From positions 1-64,000 of the forward strand of contig JAGKWO010000005.1 in NCBI GenBank assembly GCA_021151835.1: a stretch of DNA of 64,000 nucleotides, read 5' to 3'. The stretch comes from Gammaproteobacteria bacterium (GTDB lineage: Bacteria; Pseudomonadota; Gammaproteobacteria; Pseudomonadales; Cellvibrionaceae). Position numbers and translations under genes: made by a program. Every line of letters begins with the position of its first letter. Position 1 is the first letter of the stretch. The notes under the pieces were generated by a model. It was not told the origin of the DNA, did not search any database, and saw nothing but the letters and a program-made list of their open reading frames with translations. This document shows positions 15,824 to 25,600 of this stretch, one piece after another.

Positions 15824-18520
15824 ATGTACCCCAATGATTTTGATGCGCCGCACCAGCGGCCAGATCCTGACGTTTTGCTGGCCCAAATGCAGAAGCGTGA
15901 ACAACGCGCTGCGCGTGGCAAGTTACGTATTTACTTTGGTGCTTCGGCGGGTGTAGGTAAAACTTACGCCATGCTAAATGCAGCGCGCAAACTGGTCGCT
16001 GAAGGCAAGCCGCTGTTGGTCGGCGTAGTAGAAACTCATGGTAGGGCCGATACTCAGGCGGCACTCGATGGTTTGGCGTTGCTGCCGCTTAAACAAATAA
16101 CGTATCGCGCTAAATCGCTGGCGGAATTTGATATCGACGCAGCGTTGGAGCGTCATCCGTCACTGATCCTGATCGACGAACTCGCGCACTCCAATGCACC
16201 CGGTTCACGCCATCCCAAGCGCTGGCAGGATGTTGAAGAATTATTGGATGCGGGTATTGATGTTTTTACTACGCTGAATGTGCAACATCTCGAAAGTTTG
16301 AATGATGTGGTGGGTGGTATTACCGGCATTCGTGTTGCGGAAACATTGCCCGACAGCGTGTTTGATAACGCCGATGAAGTGGTATTGGTGGATTTGCCCG
16401 CGGATGAATTGCTCGCGCGCCTTAAAACTGGAAAAGTGTATAAAGCCACGCAAGCAGAACGCGCTGCACGCAATTTTTTTCGTAAAGGCAATTTAATTGC
16501 GTTGCGCGAATTGGCCTTGCGCCGCACCGCAGATCGTGTGGAAAACGATGTACAAGTTTACCGGATTGAAAAATCCATCAGCAAAGTCTGGAAAACCGAT
16601 GCCTCGTTATTGGCATGCATAGGCCCGCGTGCAGGTGCGGAACAAATTGTACGTTCCAGTGCGCGGTTGGCTAACCAACTTAATACGGATTGGTTTGTGG
16701 TATATGTGGAAACCCCGCAACTGCAACGTTTGCCCTCAAGCCAGCGCGAGCGAATTCTTAAAACGCTAAAACTGGCCGAAGAATTGGGAGCGACTACCGC
16801 AATTCTTACCGGCAGCGATATTGCGCGCGAAATTGTGAATTACGCGCGCAGTAAAAATCTATCGAAAATTATTGTGGGGCGCGGCCATAAAACCTGGCCC
16901 TGGTTAAGGCCGCACAGTAAACGCATCAGCCACTTTGCACCCGATATGGATTTGATTGAAATTGGCCAGGGTGATGGTGAACCATTTGGCCCGTTACGCG
17001 AAACATCGGCAGAAAAAATATTTTACGGTTCACTCTTGCGCTATTTGTGGGCAACGGGCGCGAGTTTATTAACTGCACTAATTGCGACTCCATTAATTCG
17101 TTGGCTGGACCTTGCCAACATCGTTATGTTGTTTTTACTCACCGTGGTTTTAGTGGCGGTGCGTTTCGGTCGTGGTCCAGCAGTCGTATCTGCTGTGATC
17201 AGTGTGATCGCCTTTGATTTCTTTTTTGTTCCGCCGCGTTTTTCTTTTGCGGTGAGTGATGTTCAATATTTAATTACCTTTGCGGTGATGTTGACTGTAG
17301 GTTTGGTAATCGGCCAATTAACCGCCGGGTTACGTTTTCAAGCGCGTGTATCAGTGCATCGCGAATCCCGCTCCCGTGCGCTTTATGAATTTGCGCGCGC
17401 GTTATCCGGCGTCTTAGCGACAGAACAAATTTTCGAAACTACACGCAGCCATCTGGAGCGCACCTTTCGCGCGCAGGTATTGCTGTTATTGCCGGATAGT
17501 GAAGGGCGTTTGCAACCGCCCACAGGGCAAGTTCCGGATGCGCTGGATGTTGCGATTGCGCAATGGGCTTTTGACCGCGCCACGCCGGCGGGAATCGGTA
17601 CAGACACGCTGCCTACAAGTGATTTCTTTTATCTGCCATTAATTGCGCCCATGCGCACACGCGGTGTATTGGTGCTGCAACCGGAAGGGCGTCGCTGGAT
17701 TCTAATTCCCGAGCAGCGCCAGCAGTTGGATACCTTTGCGACCCTCGCGGCGATTGCACTGGAGCGTGTGCACTATATTGAAGTTGCACAGAAAGCATTG
17801 ATCGGGATTGAATCCGAGCGTTTGCGTAATTCCTTGCTGGCTGCACTTTCACACGATCTGCGCACGCCACTTACATCACTGGTAGGTTTATCTGAATCGC
17901 TTACTCGCGCCAGACCGCCATTAGCGGATGCGCAGCAATCGGTTGCTGAAGCGTTACATAATGAAGCGTTGCGTATGAGTAATCTGGTAGTAAATTTACT
18001 CGACATGGCGCGCATCCAAAGTGGTGAAATCAAATTGAATTTGCAGTGGCAATTTCTGGAAGAAGTAGTAGGCAGTGCCTTGCGCGCCAGTAGCGCGTTT
18101 TTAGCGCGGCATTCAATTGAAACACGCCTCGCTGCCGACTTACCGCTGATTCAAATTGATGCAGTGTTAATCGAGCGTGTGTTATGTAACTTGCTGGAAA
18201 ACGCTACCAAGTACACACCAACGGATTCGCAAATTACTATCGCCGCTGAAGTCAATGGCAAAATGCTGGATATCGCTGTGCGCGATAACGGCCCCGGATT
18301 GCCTGCTGGCAAAGAAGACAGTTTGTTTGAAAAATTCACGCGCGGTGAAAAAGAATCCACAACACCGGGGGTTGGCTTGGGGTTGGCAATTTGTAAATCC
18401 ATTGTCCAGGCCCACGGTGGCAAAATTCGCGCAGGCAAAGCACCGGAAGGTGGTGCTGCTATAGTATTTTCAATCCCGCTGGGCACACCGCCGGTTATGC
18501 CGGAAGAAATTGACGAATAA
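15824..18520 (+). CDS. kdpD: Sensor histidine kinase KdpD
   Basis: This protein of about 898 residues senses potassium limitation and phosphorylates KdpE. In order it has a KdpD N-terminal domain with Walker A GASAGVGKTYAML, a universal-stress-like domain, four membrane segments (about 400-500, DUF4118), a GAF-like region, the HisKA motif (LLAALSHDLRTPLTSL) and an HATPase domain (NLLENATKYTP, DNGPGLP, GVGLGLAIC). I prefer the ATG at 15824, with GAG 5 bases upstream, over a GTG two codons earlier. kdpE follows after 9 bases. Confidence 0.96.
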   Translation: MYPNDFDAPHQRPDPDVLLAQMQKREQRAARGKLRIYFGASAGVGKTYAMLNAARKLVAEGKPLLVGVVETHGRADTQAALDGLALLPLKQITYRAKSLAEFDIDAALERHPSLILIDELAHSNAPGSRHPKRWQDVEELLDAGIDVFTTLNVQHLESLNDVVGGITGIRVAETLPDSVFDNADEVVLVDLPADELLARLKTGKVYKATQAERAARNFFRKGNLIALRELALRRTADRVENDVQVYRIEKSISKVWKTDASLLACIGPRAGAEQIVRSSARLANQLNTDWFVVYVETPQLQRLPSSQRERILKTLKLAEELGATTAILTGSDIAREIVNYARSKNLSKIIVGRGHKTWPWLRPHSKRISHFAPDMDLIEIGQGDGEPFGPLRETSAEKIFYGSLLRYLWATGASLLTALIATPLIRWLDLANIVMLFLLTVVLVAVRFGRGPAVVSAVISVIAFDFFFVPPRFSFAVSDVQYLITFAVMLTVGLVIGQLTAGLRFQARVSVHRESRSRALYEFARALSGVLATEQIFETTRSHLERTFRAQVLLLLPDSEGRLQPPTGQVPDALDVAIAQWAFDRATPAGIGTDTLPTSDFFYLPLIAPMRTRGVLVLQPEGRRWILIPEQRQQLDTFATLAAIALERVHYIEVAQKALIGIESERLRNSLLAALSHDLRTPLTSLVGLSESLTRARPPLADAQQSVAEALHNEALRMSNLVVNLLDMARIQSGEIKLNLQWQFLEEVVGSALRASSAFLARHSIETRLAADLPLIQIDAVLIERVLCNLLENATKYTPTDSQITIAAEVNGKMLDIAVRDNGPGLPAGKEDSLFEKFTRGEKESTTPGVGLGLAICKSIVQAHGGKIRAGKAPEGGAAIVFSIPLGTPPVMPEEIDE

Positions 18521-18529
18521 GGTATCGCT

Positions 18530-19228
18530 ATGACAGAACCGACCGCTACGGCGTTACTGGTTGAAGATGAGCCACAAATCCGCCGCTTTGTGCGCAGTGC
18601 CCTGGAAGAAGAAGGCTGGCAGGTATTTGAAGCAGAAAATTTAAAACGCGGATTAATTGATGCCGGCACCCGTAAACCGGACCTGGTGATTCTTGATCTC
18701 GGTTTGCCCGATGGCGATGGTGTGGATTTTATTACGGATGTGCGCGGTTGGTCGTCCGTGCCGATCATTGTGTTATCTGCGCGCAGCGATGAATCCGATA
18801 AAATTCGCGCACTGGATTGCGGTGCCGATGATTATTTAAGCAAGCCTTTTGGTGTGGGCGAATTATTAGCACGCGTGCGTTCAACATTGCGCCGTATTCG
18901 CCAACCAACAAACAGCAAGAGCGGCGCGTTTCAATTTGGCGATGTAAAAGTCGATTTGCAAGCGCGTGTCATAACCAAGGGGGAGCAACCGGTTCATCTC
19001 ACGCCAATCGAATATCGTTTACTGGGTGTCCTGATTGCCAATGCCGGACGCGTGGTGACCAACCCACAATTGTTGCGTGAAGTATGGGGGCCATCCCATT
19101 CCGAAAGCAGTCATTATTTGCGCGTCTATATGGGCCATTTGCGCCAGAAACTGGAGGACAATCCCGCGCAACCGCGTTTTTTATTAACGGAAACGGCGGT
19201 GGGGTATCGCCTGTTGTTGCCCGCCTGA
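18530..19228 (+). CDS. kdpE: Response regulator KdpE
   Basis: This 232-residue OmpR-type regulator has a receiver domain with the phospho-acceptor Asp in DLVILDLGLPDGDG, the Lys of YLSKPFG, and a C-terminal winged helix (LTPIEYRLLGVLIANAGRVV ... GYRLLLPA). It is the partner of KdpD and should activate the kdp operon, where a KdpE-like operator is visible at 10976-11000. Confidence 0.96.
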   Translation: MTEPTATALLVEDEPQIRRFVRSALEEEGWQVFEAENLKRGLIDAGTRKPDLVILDLGLPDGDGVDFITDVRGWSSVPIIVLSARSDESDKIRALDCGADDYLSKPFGVGELLARVRSTLRRIRQPTNSKSGAFQFGDVKVDLQARVITKGEQPVHLTPIEYRLLGVLIANAGRVVTNPQLLREVWGPSHSESSHYLRVYMGHLRQKLEDNPAQPRFLLTETAVGYRLLLPA

Positions 19229-19347
19229 TTTGAATTAACCCGTCGAACATTAGTATTCCTGCACTGCGTTTTTAACGCAGACAGGATTTCTATTGCCTGG
19301 CGTTTTACAAGCGGTGATTAATCACTGTAATTTTTGGAGTAAGTGCT

Positions 19348-20088
19348 ATGAAAAAAATGATTCTTTCTATGCTGGTAACGGTTGTTGGTAGCAGCAGCGT
19401 TCCTGCATTCGCAGCGGACGATAGTCTTGCATTCAATGCGGCTGTGACATCGGATTACCGCTATCGCGGTATTTCACAAACACGCCTTGATCCTGCCATT
19501 CAGGCGGGCGCGGATTACACCCGCAGCGACAGCGGTGTTTACGCCGGTGCCTGGGCATCCAGTATTAAATGGATTGAAGATGCTGGTGGCGATGCCAAGG
19601 TGGAGCTGGATTTATACGCAGGCAAACGTGGCAACCTTAGCGAATCATTTACTTACGATGTGGGTGTGCTCGCTTATGTGTATCCCAATAACCAACTGGG
19701 TGATGTGGCCGGTTTTGAAAATGCCAACACCACCGAAATTTATGGGCAATTGGGTTATGGTGTTGCCTATCTGAAATATTCCCACGCCTTAACCAATTTA
19801 TTTGGTTTTGTGGATAGCAAAAACAGCGGTTACCTTGATGCAGGTGCAAATATTTCCCTCACCGAAAAACTCACACTTAATCTGCATATTGGTCACCAGG
19901 AAGTAGAAAATAATTCTGCAGCCAGTTATGACGATTGGAAAGTCGGGCTCACCCGGGACTTGGGTATTTGCACACTGTCAGTGGCGGGCATCGGAACCAA
20001 TGCGGATAAATCAGCCTATGCATCACCGGCTAATGGCAAGTTCCTTGGCAAAAACGTCCTGGTCGCAACACTCAGCAAAGTATTTTAA
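19348..20088 (+). CDS. TorF family putative porin
   Basis: This 246-residue protein has a signal peptide (ending PAFAA) and the start of the TorF/TIGR02001 family: LAFNAAVTSDYRYRGISQT. The rest alternates in beta-strand fashion and ends in VATLSKVF, an aromatic C-terminus expected for an outer-membrane barrel. It follows kdpE, as similar porins do in some kdp loci by recollection, so it may provide an outer-membrane route for ions. Substrate is unproven. Confidence 0.85.
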   Translation: MKKMILSMLVTVVGSSSVPAFAADDSLAFNAAVTSDYRYRGISQTRLDPAIQAGADYTRSDSGVYAGAWASSIKWIEDAGGDAKVELDLYAGKRGNLSESFTYDVGVLAYVYPNNQLGDVAGFENANTTEIYGQLGYGVAYLKYSHALTNLFGFVDSKNSGYLDAGANISLTEKLTLNLHIGHQEVENNSAASYDDWKVGLTRDLGICTLSVAGIGTNADKSAYASPANGKFLGKNVLVATLSKVF

Positions 20089-20107
20089 GCGCACCGCGGA
20101 GGTTATC

Positions 20108-21073
20108 GTGCTGGTAAATTGCATGGTGTATTGCCGTGGCGAACAGCTTGCCGATATTGCGTTGGATAAATTGGGCGATTACCTCCGCCTGCCGGATCAT
20201 TTTGTATGGGTAGCGCTACGCGATACCCATACGGATGAATTACAACAATTAAAAACACAATTTGGTTTGCATGAGCTTGCGGTTGAAGAGGTTATCAATG
20301 GTCACCAATCACCGACGATTGAAGCGTACGGTGAAAACGTCTTTGTGATCTTGCCGTTAATCGATGTGGTTGGTGGCGAACTGACTAATGGCGTGGTGAA
20401 TATTTTTGCGGGCCACAATTATGTAATCTCGGTTCGCCAACGCAGTCGCCAGGGGTTTTCCTGCGTGCGTGCCCGCTGCGAGCGCGAACCGCATTTGCTC
20501 GGGCGAGGCCCGGCATTTGTGTTGTATGCATTAATCGATTCAGTGATTGATCGTTATTTTCAGGCATTGTCTGTGCTGGAATATGAATTGGAAAAAATTG
20601 AAGATACTATTTTCAGTGCAGGAATTGAGCGAACCAATATCGAACAACTTTATCAACTCAAACGCAAACTCTCGTTGTTAAAACACGCCGTAACTCCGTT
20701 GATGGAATCAATTCCGAAATTATATGGTGGGCACGTTCCTGCTATTTGTAGCAATAGTCAGGAATATTTTCGGGAAATCAGCGAACACCTTGCCCGGATC
20801 AATGCAAGTATGGATAACATGCAGGACACTATCAGCACGGCGATTCAGGTTAATTTATCCATGGTAACTATCCACCAAACTGATGTCAGTAAACGCCTTG
20901 CTGCCTGGGCTGCGATCTTCGCAGTCGCTACGGCGTTTGCCGGAATCTGGGGAATGAACTTTGAGCATATGCCAGAACTGCAGTGGCGGTTCGGTTATGT
21001 GGCTGCGTTGGCAGCGATTGGTTGTGTTTGCGGATATTTATATGTTCGCTTTAAAAAATCCGGTTGGCTATGA
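20108..21073 (+). CDS. corA: CorA-family magnesium/cobalt transporter
   Basis: The GTG at 20108 follows GCGGAGG by 5 bases and lies just after the porin stop. The 321-residue protein has an N-terminal cytoplasmic funnel domain, long helices (YELEKIEDTIFSAGIERTN), and two C-terminal membrane helices with the signature GMN (IWGMNFEHMPEL). CorA pentamers carry Mg2+, Co2+ or Zn2+; the ion cannot be told here. The last 79 bases overlap the end of the dapA gene on the other strand. Confidence 0.93.
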   Translation: MLVNCMVYCRGEQLADIALDKLGDYLRLPDHFVWVALRDTHTDELQQLKTQFGLHELAVEEVINGHQSPTIEAYGENVFVILPLIDVVGGELTNGVVNIFAGHNYVISVRQRSRQGFSCVRARCEREPHLLGRGPAFVLYALIDSVIDRYFQALSVLEYELEKIEDTIFSAGIERTNIEQLYQLKRKLSLLKHAVTPLMESIPKLYGGHVPAICSNSQEYFREISEHLARINASMDNMQDTISTAIQVNLSMVTIHQTDVSKRLAAWAAIFAVATAFAGIWGMNFEHMPELQWRFGYVAALAAIGCVCGYLYVRFKKSGWL

Positions 21074-21942
21074 CCTGCCGTAATCCCCATTACCTTATCC
21101 AATGCTTTACTTAATGCTGCTTTGGCCGACGCTGACATGGAAGTCATGGGCAAGCGCAATGAATCGTCGATAAACCCTTGCATCGCCAATGCCGCTTTTA
21201 CCGGTGCGGGATTAGGCTCGGAAAATAGTAATTTAATCAACGGCAACAATTGTTCAAAGAGTTGATGCGCCTGTTTAATATGTCCGCTGCTCACTAACGT
21301 ATGCAACAATACAAATAAGTCCGGGCGAATATGTGCAGCGGCGGAAATGGCTCCTGCGGCACCCAGGCGTAAATCATCAAATAAGCTTTCATCATTGCCG
21401 CTTAATACCGATAATTTTTTAAACGCTAATAAATCGCGCATTTGATTGCCGCATTCCTTAATGGCAACAAATTGCGGATTTTTCGCCAGCTCCGCGATCA
21501 CAGTAACGCTGATGTTAATACCGGTACGCGCTGGAATGTTATACAGGATGATAGGTAATTCAGTCGCTGAAGCAATTGCATTAAAGTGTAAGCGTATGCC
21601 TTCTTGCGCAGGTCTTACATAAGCAGGTGCTGAAATTAAAAATCCGCACAGCGTATCAGGCTTGAAGCGCTTTACTTTATCCAGCAGCTCGCAGGTACTA
21701 CTGCCACCCAAACCAACAACCAGTGGATAATTATTACCAACCACTTCGCGCACAGCCATGAGCAACAATTGCTGTTCATATTTATCCAGCGAGCAACCTT
21801 CACCGGTAGTTCCTGCAATCACCAATCCATTAACACCGGCTTGTATTAAGTAATTTGCCAATTCCTGCGCGGCATTCAGATCAATTTTTCCGTGGTGGAA
21901 TGGTGTAACCAGTGGCACCCATATGCCATCAAAAGAATTCAT
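20995..21942 (-). CDS. dapA: 4-hydroxy-tetrahydrodipicolinate synthase (DapA family)
   Basis: This enzyme condenses pyruvate with aspartate semialdehyde in lysine and peptidoglycan precursor synthesis. The 315-residue protein shows GTTGEG, the Tyr motif YNIPARTG and the Schiff-base Lys in VAIKECGNQ. The C-terminus runs about 25 residues past the usual end (after ALDKVMGI) and is written antisense to the corA 3' end. A second dapA elsewhere in the genome is possible, so the exact substrate within the aldolase family is not certain. Confidence 0.85.
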   Translation of the reverse strand: MNSFDGIWVPLVTPFHHGKIDLNAAQELANYLIQAGVNGLVIAGTTGEGCSLDKYEQQLLLMAVREVVGNNYPLVVGLGGSSTCELLDKVKRFKPDTLCGFLISAPAYVRPAQEGIRLHFNAIASATELPIILYNIPARTGINISVTVIAELAKNPQFVAIKECGNQMRDLLAFKKLSVLSGNDESLFDDLRLGAAGAISAAAHIRPDLFVLLHTLVSSGHIKQAHQLFEQLLPLIKLLFSEPNPAPVKAALAMQGFIDDSLRLPMTSMSASAKAALSKALDKVMGITAGHSQPDFLKRTYKYPQTQPIAANAAT

Positions 21943-21968
21943 GATTATTTACCAATAGTGATTAAGGA

Positions 21969-22358
21969 TTACACACGACACACGCGGCCAAACTCCGCAC
22001 TATCCAACCTGGCTATTACGGCATCCATTAAACGCGCGATGGTTGCTTTACCGAAACAGCGCAAACGCACCAATTGGCAATCCGGTCTTTTAGTGGGTTG
22101 GATTTGAAATGAATCCATCTGTTCGCCACAGGCTTCGCTGGCAACGTGACGCAAGCTGGCTATGTGGTTTTGATCCACTGTAATTAACAACTCAAATAAG
22201 GAATCAGTGGAGGGAAGCTTTTGTTCGGGGGAATGGGAAGCCAGAAAGAGTTTTGCAGACGTTTTATTGGATACAATCTGAGTAACAGCAGTATTTGCTA
22301 ACCAATAAGACCGCTTGCTGCGGGTTTGGCGGGAATTGTTTGAACGCGGAATTTCCAT
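21969..22358 (-). CDS. Unknown protein upstream of dapA
   Basis: This 129-residue protein begins with a basic, polar stretch (MEIPRSNNSRQTRSKRSYW) and ends with GKATIARLMDAVIARLDSAEFGRV. It has no signal or membrane segment. It sits 26 bases before dapA on the same strand and is probably cotranscribed. I do not recognise it; the middle part (LFELLITVDQNHIASLRHVAS) looks like an alpha/beta domain. Confidence 0.6.
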   Translation of the reverse strand: MEIPRSNNSRQTRSKRSYWLANTAVTQIVSNKTSAKLFLASHSPEQKLPSTDSLFELLITVDQNHIASLRHVASEACGEQMDSFQIQPTKRPDCQLVRLRCFGKATIARLMDAVIARLDSAEFGRVCRV

Positions 22359-22620
22359 ACATTACCTGTCGGGTTGTTAAGACCGTTTTAAGGTAGTGCT
22401 TTGCGTATAAAGAAGTTGTAAAAATAAGGGGTGGATAAATAAATATTTAATAGAAATTAAACAGCGCGGGGTAACCTGAAAGCAAACAGGTGTATTGGTC
22501 GGGCTTTCTGGTCAGGGTTTTGAAGACAGTACCACATTGCCTTTTTATTTTTAGCTTTCGTTCCAGCAGAAATTTTAAAATACAGCTCTGAATATTTGTG
22601 TTGCTGGATTCGAAAATTAT
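22359..22620. other. Intergenic region without recognised gene
   Basis: This stretch lies between the start of the unknown minus-strand gene at 22358 and the terminator hairpin at 22621-22647. It presumably holds the promoter for the gene at 22358. Short reading frames exist but none has a ribosome site or protein-like composition. Confidence 0.35.
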
Positions 22621-22647
22621 TGTGTGCAATGAAATTAACCCATTGCA
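22621..22647 (-). terminator. Hairpin terminator of the cytochrome c lipoprotein gene
   Basis: A perfect 9-bp stem, TGTGCAATG / CATTGCACA, with a 9-base loop lies 30 bases past the minus-strand stop at 22678 and is followed on that strand by ATAATTTTC. The T-tract is weak. Confidence 0.55.
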
Positions 22648-22677
22648 CACAGTAATAGAGGAAACAAAAAGCGGCAA

Positions 22678-25600
22678 TTAATGCCCCTCATGAACCTCTT
22701 CTTTCAGTGTGGAAAGATAAGCAACCAGATCCCGTAATTCTGCTTTAGTCAAACCTAAACCCATGGGTGGCATTGGCGAAATTCCACCGAATTCCAGTTT
22801 CTCGATATTACTGCGCAGAATCGTTTGTGCTTTATTGTTGGCAGTGATGCTGACATCATTTTTGGTTTCTGCATCAAACGAACCTTCAATACGGTCACCA
22901 TTTTTCAATACCACTGTCACACGACCAAAACCGGGGGCGATACGCGCAGCAGGCGCGACTAACGCTTCAACCATTTGCTCCGGTGTAATCCGTGTGGCAA
23001 TGGTGGTTAAATCCGGACCCACTTTATTACCGCGCGATCCCACCATATGGCAACGTACACATTGTGTTGAGTTGCTGTAGCGGAAGAGGGCAACGCCTTT
23101 TTCTGCATCGCCGCCATAAATCGCTTCGCGATAGGTATCGAGCGGATTATTTTTGTCTTTCTTGCTTTCATAATCCGCGAGCAATTGTGTTAACGCTGGC
23201 GAGCCAATTTGTTCTGCAGCGGTTATTAATTCCAGCTGCACTTGCGGTGCAATCTTGCCCTCAATCAATTGGGTCATTTGCTCGCGGAAAACGGCTTCTG
23301 CTTCCGGTGCTTTTACATTGGCTAGCGATAGTAATGCGGCTTGTTGCTCAAAGGCGGTACCGTTTTTAATTAGCAAGCTGTGCATTTCCACTACTTGCGT
23401 TACGGGCATTTTTAATTCCGGGACCAACGCCAAACCGGCCATACGCACGGATTGTTCTTTGTCTTTCAATGCGGTGAATACCAGGTCGCCGATATTTTCA
23501 TGGTTGAATTTTTTCAAGGTATGTAACGCAGCAATGCGCACATTCGCATCATTGTCCGCACTGAGCATTGCAATTAATTGTGAATTTGCATCTTGCAGTG
23601 TTAATTCCCCCAACGCGGCGATAGTTGCTTTGCGTACATCGCTGTTTTTATCGCCTAATAATTGTTTGTAACCGCTTTTCAATGCAGCAATAGCCTCTGA
23701 TTGCGGGTGTGCAAGCGGGCCGCGATAAACACCGCTTACCCGATCATAAACGGAACCATTTGCCCAAACCGAAACAGCCTGGATGGCCTCTGCACGCAAG
23801 TTACCGGAAATTTTTGGTTGTTGCGCAAAACGAATCAAGCGCGCGGCATTTTCTTCACTATCATCGGCATAGACGTTGGCATTAATAGCGCGACGCAACA
23901 GTGCTTCATTGGTGAAAGCGGGTTTATCCAGCAGCGCGGCGAGCGCGGGCAGGGCATCCTTCACCAATTCATCATCGCTAATTGAACGCGCTGCGTTGGT
24001 AACTACGTATTCGCTTTTATCGGTGAGGAATTTTGCGAGCAGCGGGCTGGTTAGTTTTTTTAATGCGACAACGGCAGCAATCCTCACGGCTTCCGATGAA
24101 TGCGTGGAGAGTTCACCCAATACTTTTTGATCGCCAATGCGTGCTAATGCGATAGCACCCGCCTGGCGCAGGTAAACGTCGTTATCCTGGTTGGCTTCCA
24201 GCATTTTGATGATGGGTTGAATGGCTTCTTTAGCACTCATTCTTCCCAATGCTTGGGTTGCATAGAGTTGCACACGCGGGTTTTTATCGGCGAGCAAAAG
24301 TATCAGCTGATCAATTCCGGCAGCCATTTTGGCATCGCCCAACACTTTAGCGGATTGCGCGCGAATTTCTGCATCGCTGTCTTGCAATAAATTAATCAAC
24401 ACGGCATTACCCGCAGGGTTCTTGCGCAGGATTTGCCCCAACCCCCAGATTGCATGGATGCGTGCTAATTGGTGTGGCGATGTAACGGCGACTTCTTGCA
24501 GTGTTTTAACCTGATGCTGTTCTGCCAACACAAATTGTGCTTTCTGGCGTACACGCATATCGGCGTGATTTAACAGGGCAACCAATTGTTCAGTTGTGCG
24601 CGCACGTAAATCGTCGCCGAGTATTTTTTTGGTTTCGTCGCGCTCGGGGTTGCTACCGTCAACGGTATCCATTTTCCACACGCGGCCTTTTTGTTTTAAG
24701 CCCCAGCCTTCAATCCAGTCACTAAAATACAGTGCGCCATCAGGACCGAAATCCAGGCCGGTGGCGAGCACGCCGCGCATCATATTTTCATCGCTGGCCA
24801 ATTCAAACGATGCACCTTTGGGTTTTAACGTAAATGCGTTGATACCGGCGCGTGTTGCTGAACCGACAAATTCAACAACAAAGAAATGGTCTTTCCATTT
24901 ATCACTCAAGCCCGTGCCCGGGTGATAGGTCATTCCGGTTGGACCGGCGTGGTAAGGCGCAACGGGCGGCAATACATGCGCAGCCTGGTCTTTAAAGCGC
25001 GGTTTGTAATAATCTTCATCCATCCAGATTTTATAGCTGTTATTTTTGGGATCTTTGTATTTTCCCAATTGCCAGTTGGTTCGCCAGCCAGTGTCGGAAC
25101 CTTCGATCAAATGCACCACACGTTCGTATTCACCAACGTGGTCACCGTCGTTATCCACGCTGATAAAGTTGCCGTATTTATCGAATGCAAATTCATAAAT
25201 ATTACGCAGGCCTGCGGCAAATACTTCAAAGTGAGTGCCGTCAATTTCGCTGCGCACAATTACGCCTTGATTTGGGTAATGCCATTTAGTGCCGTATTGA
25301 TCGGTAACGCTGGTGCCGATATCGCCCATGCTGTAATAGAGCATGCCATCGGGCCCCACGGTTGCGCCGGAAAGGCCGTGGCCGCTGAATCCAATGTGCA
25401 CACCAAAACCATGGGCGAGTGATGTTTGTGCATCAAAATAACCATCGCCGTTAGTATCTTTCACGCGCCAGAAATCCGGTGCGATATTAATAAATAATTC
25501 ATCGAGCAAATCGTGGTAAAACAATCCGCCGATTACATCGGTCACTTCATTATGGAAATCATTAATTGCGGTTTGGGCCAAATCCGCTTTACCGGAACCT

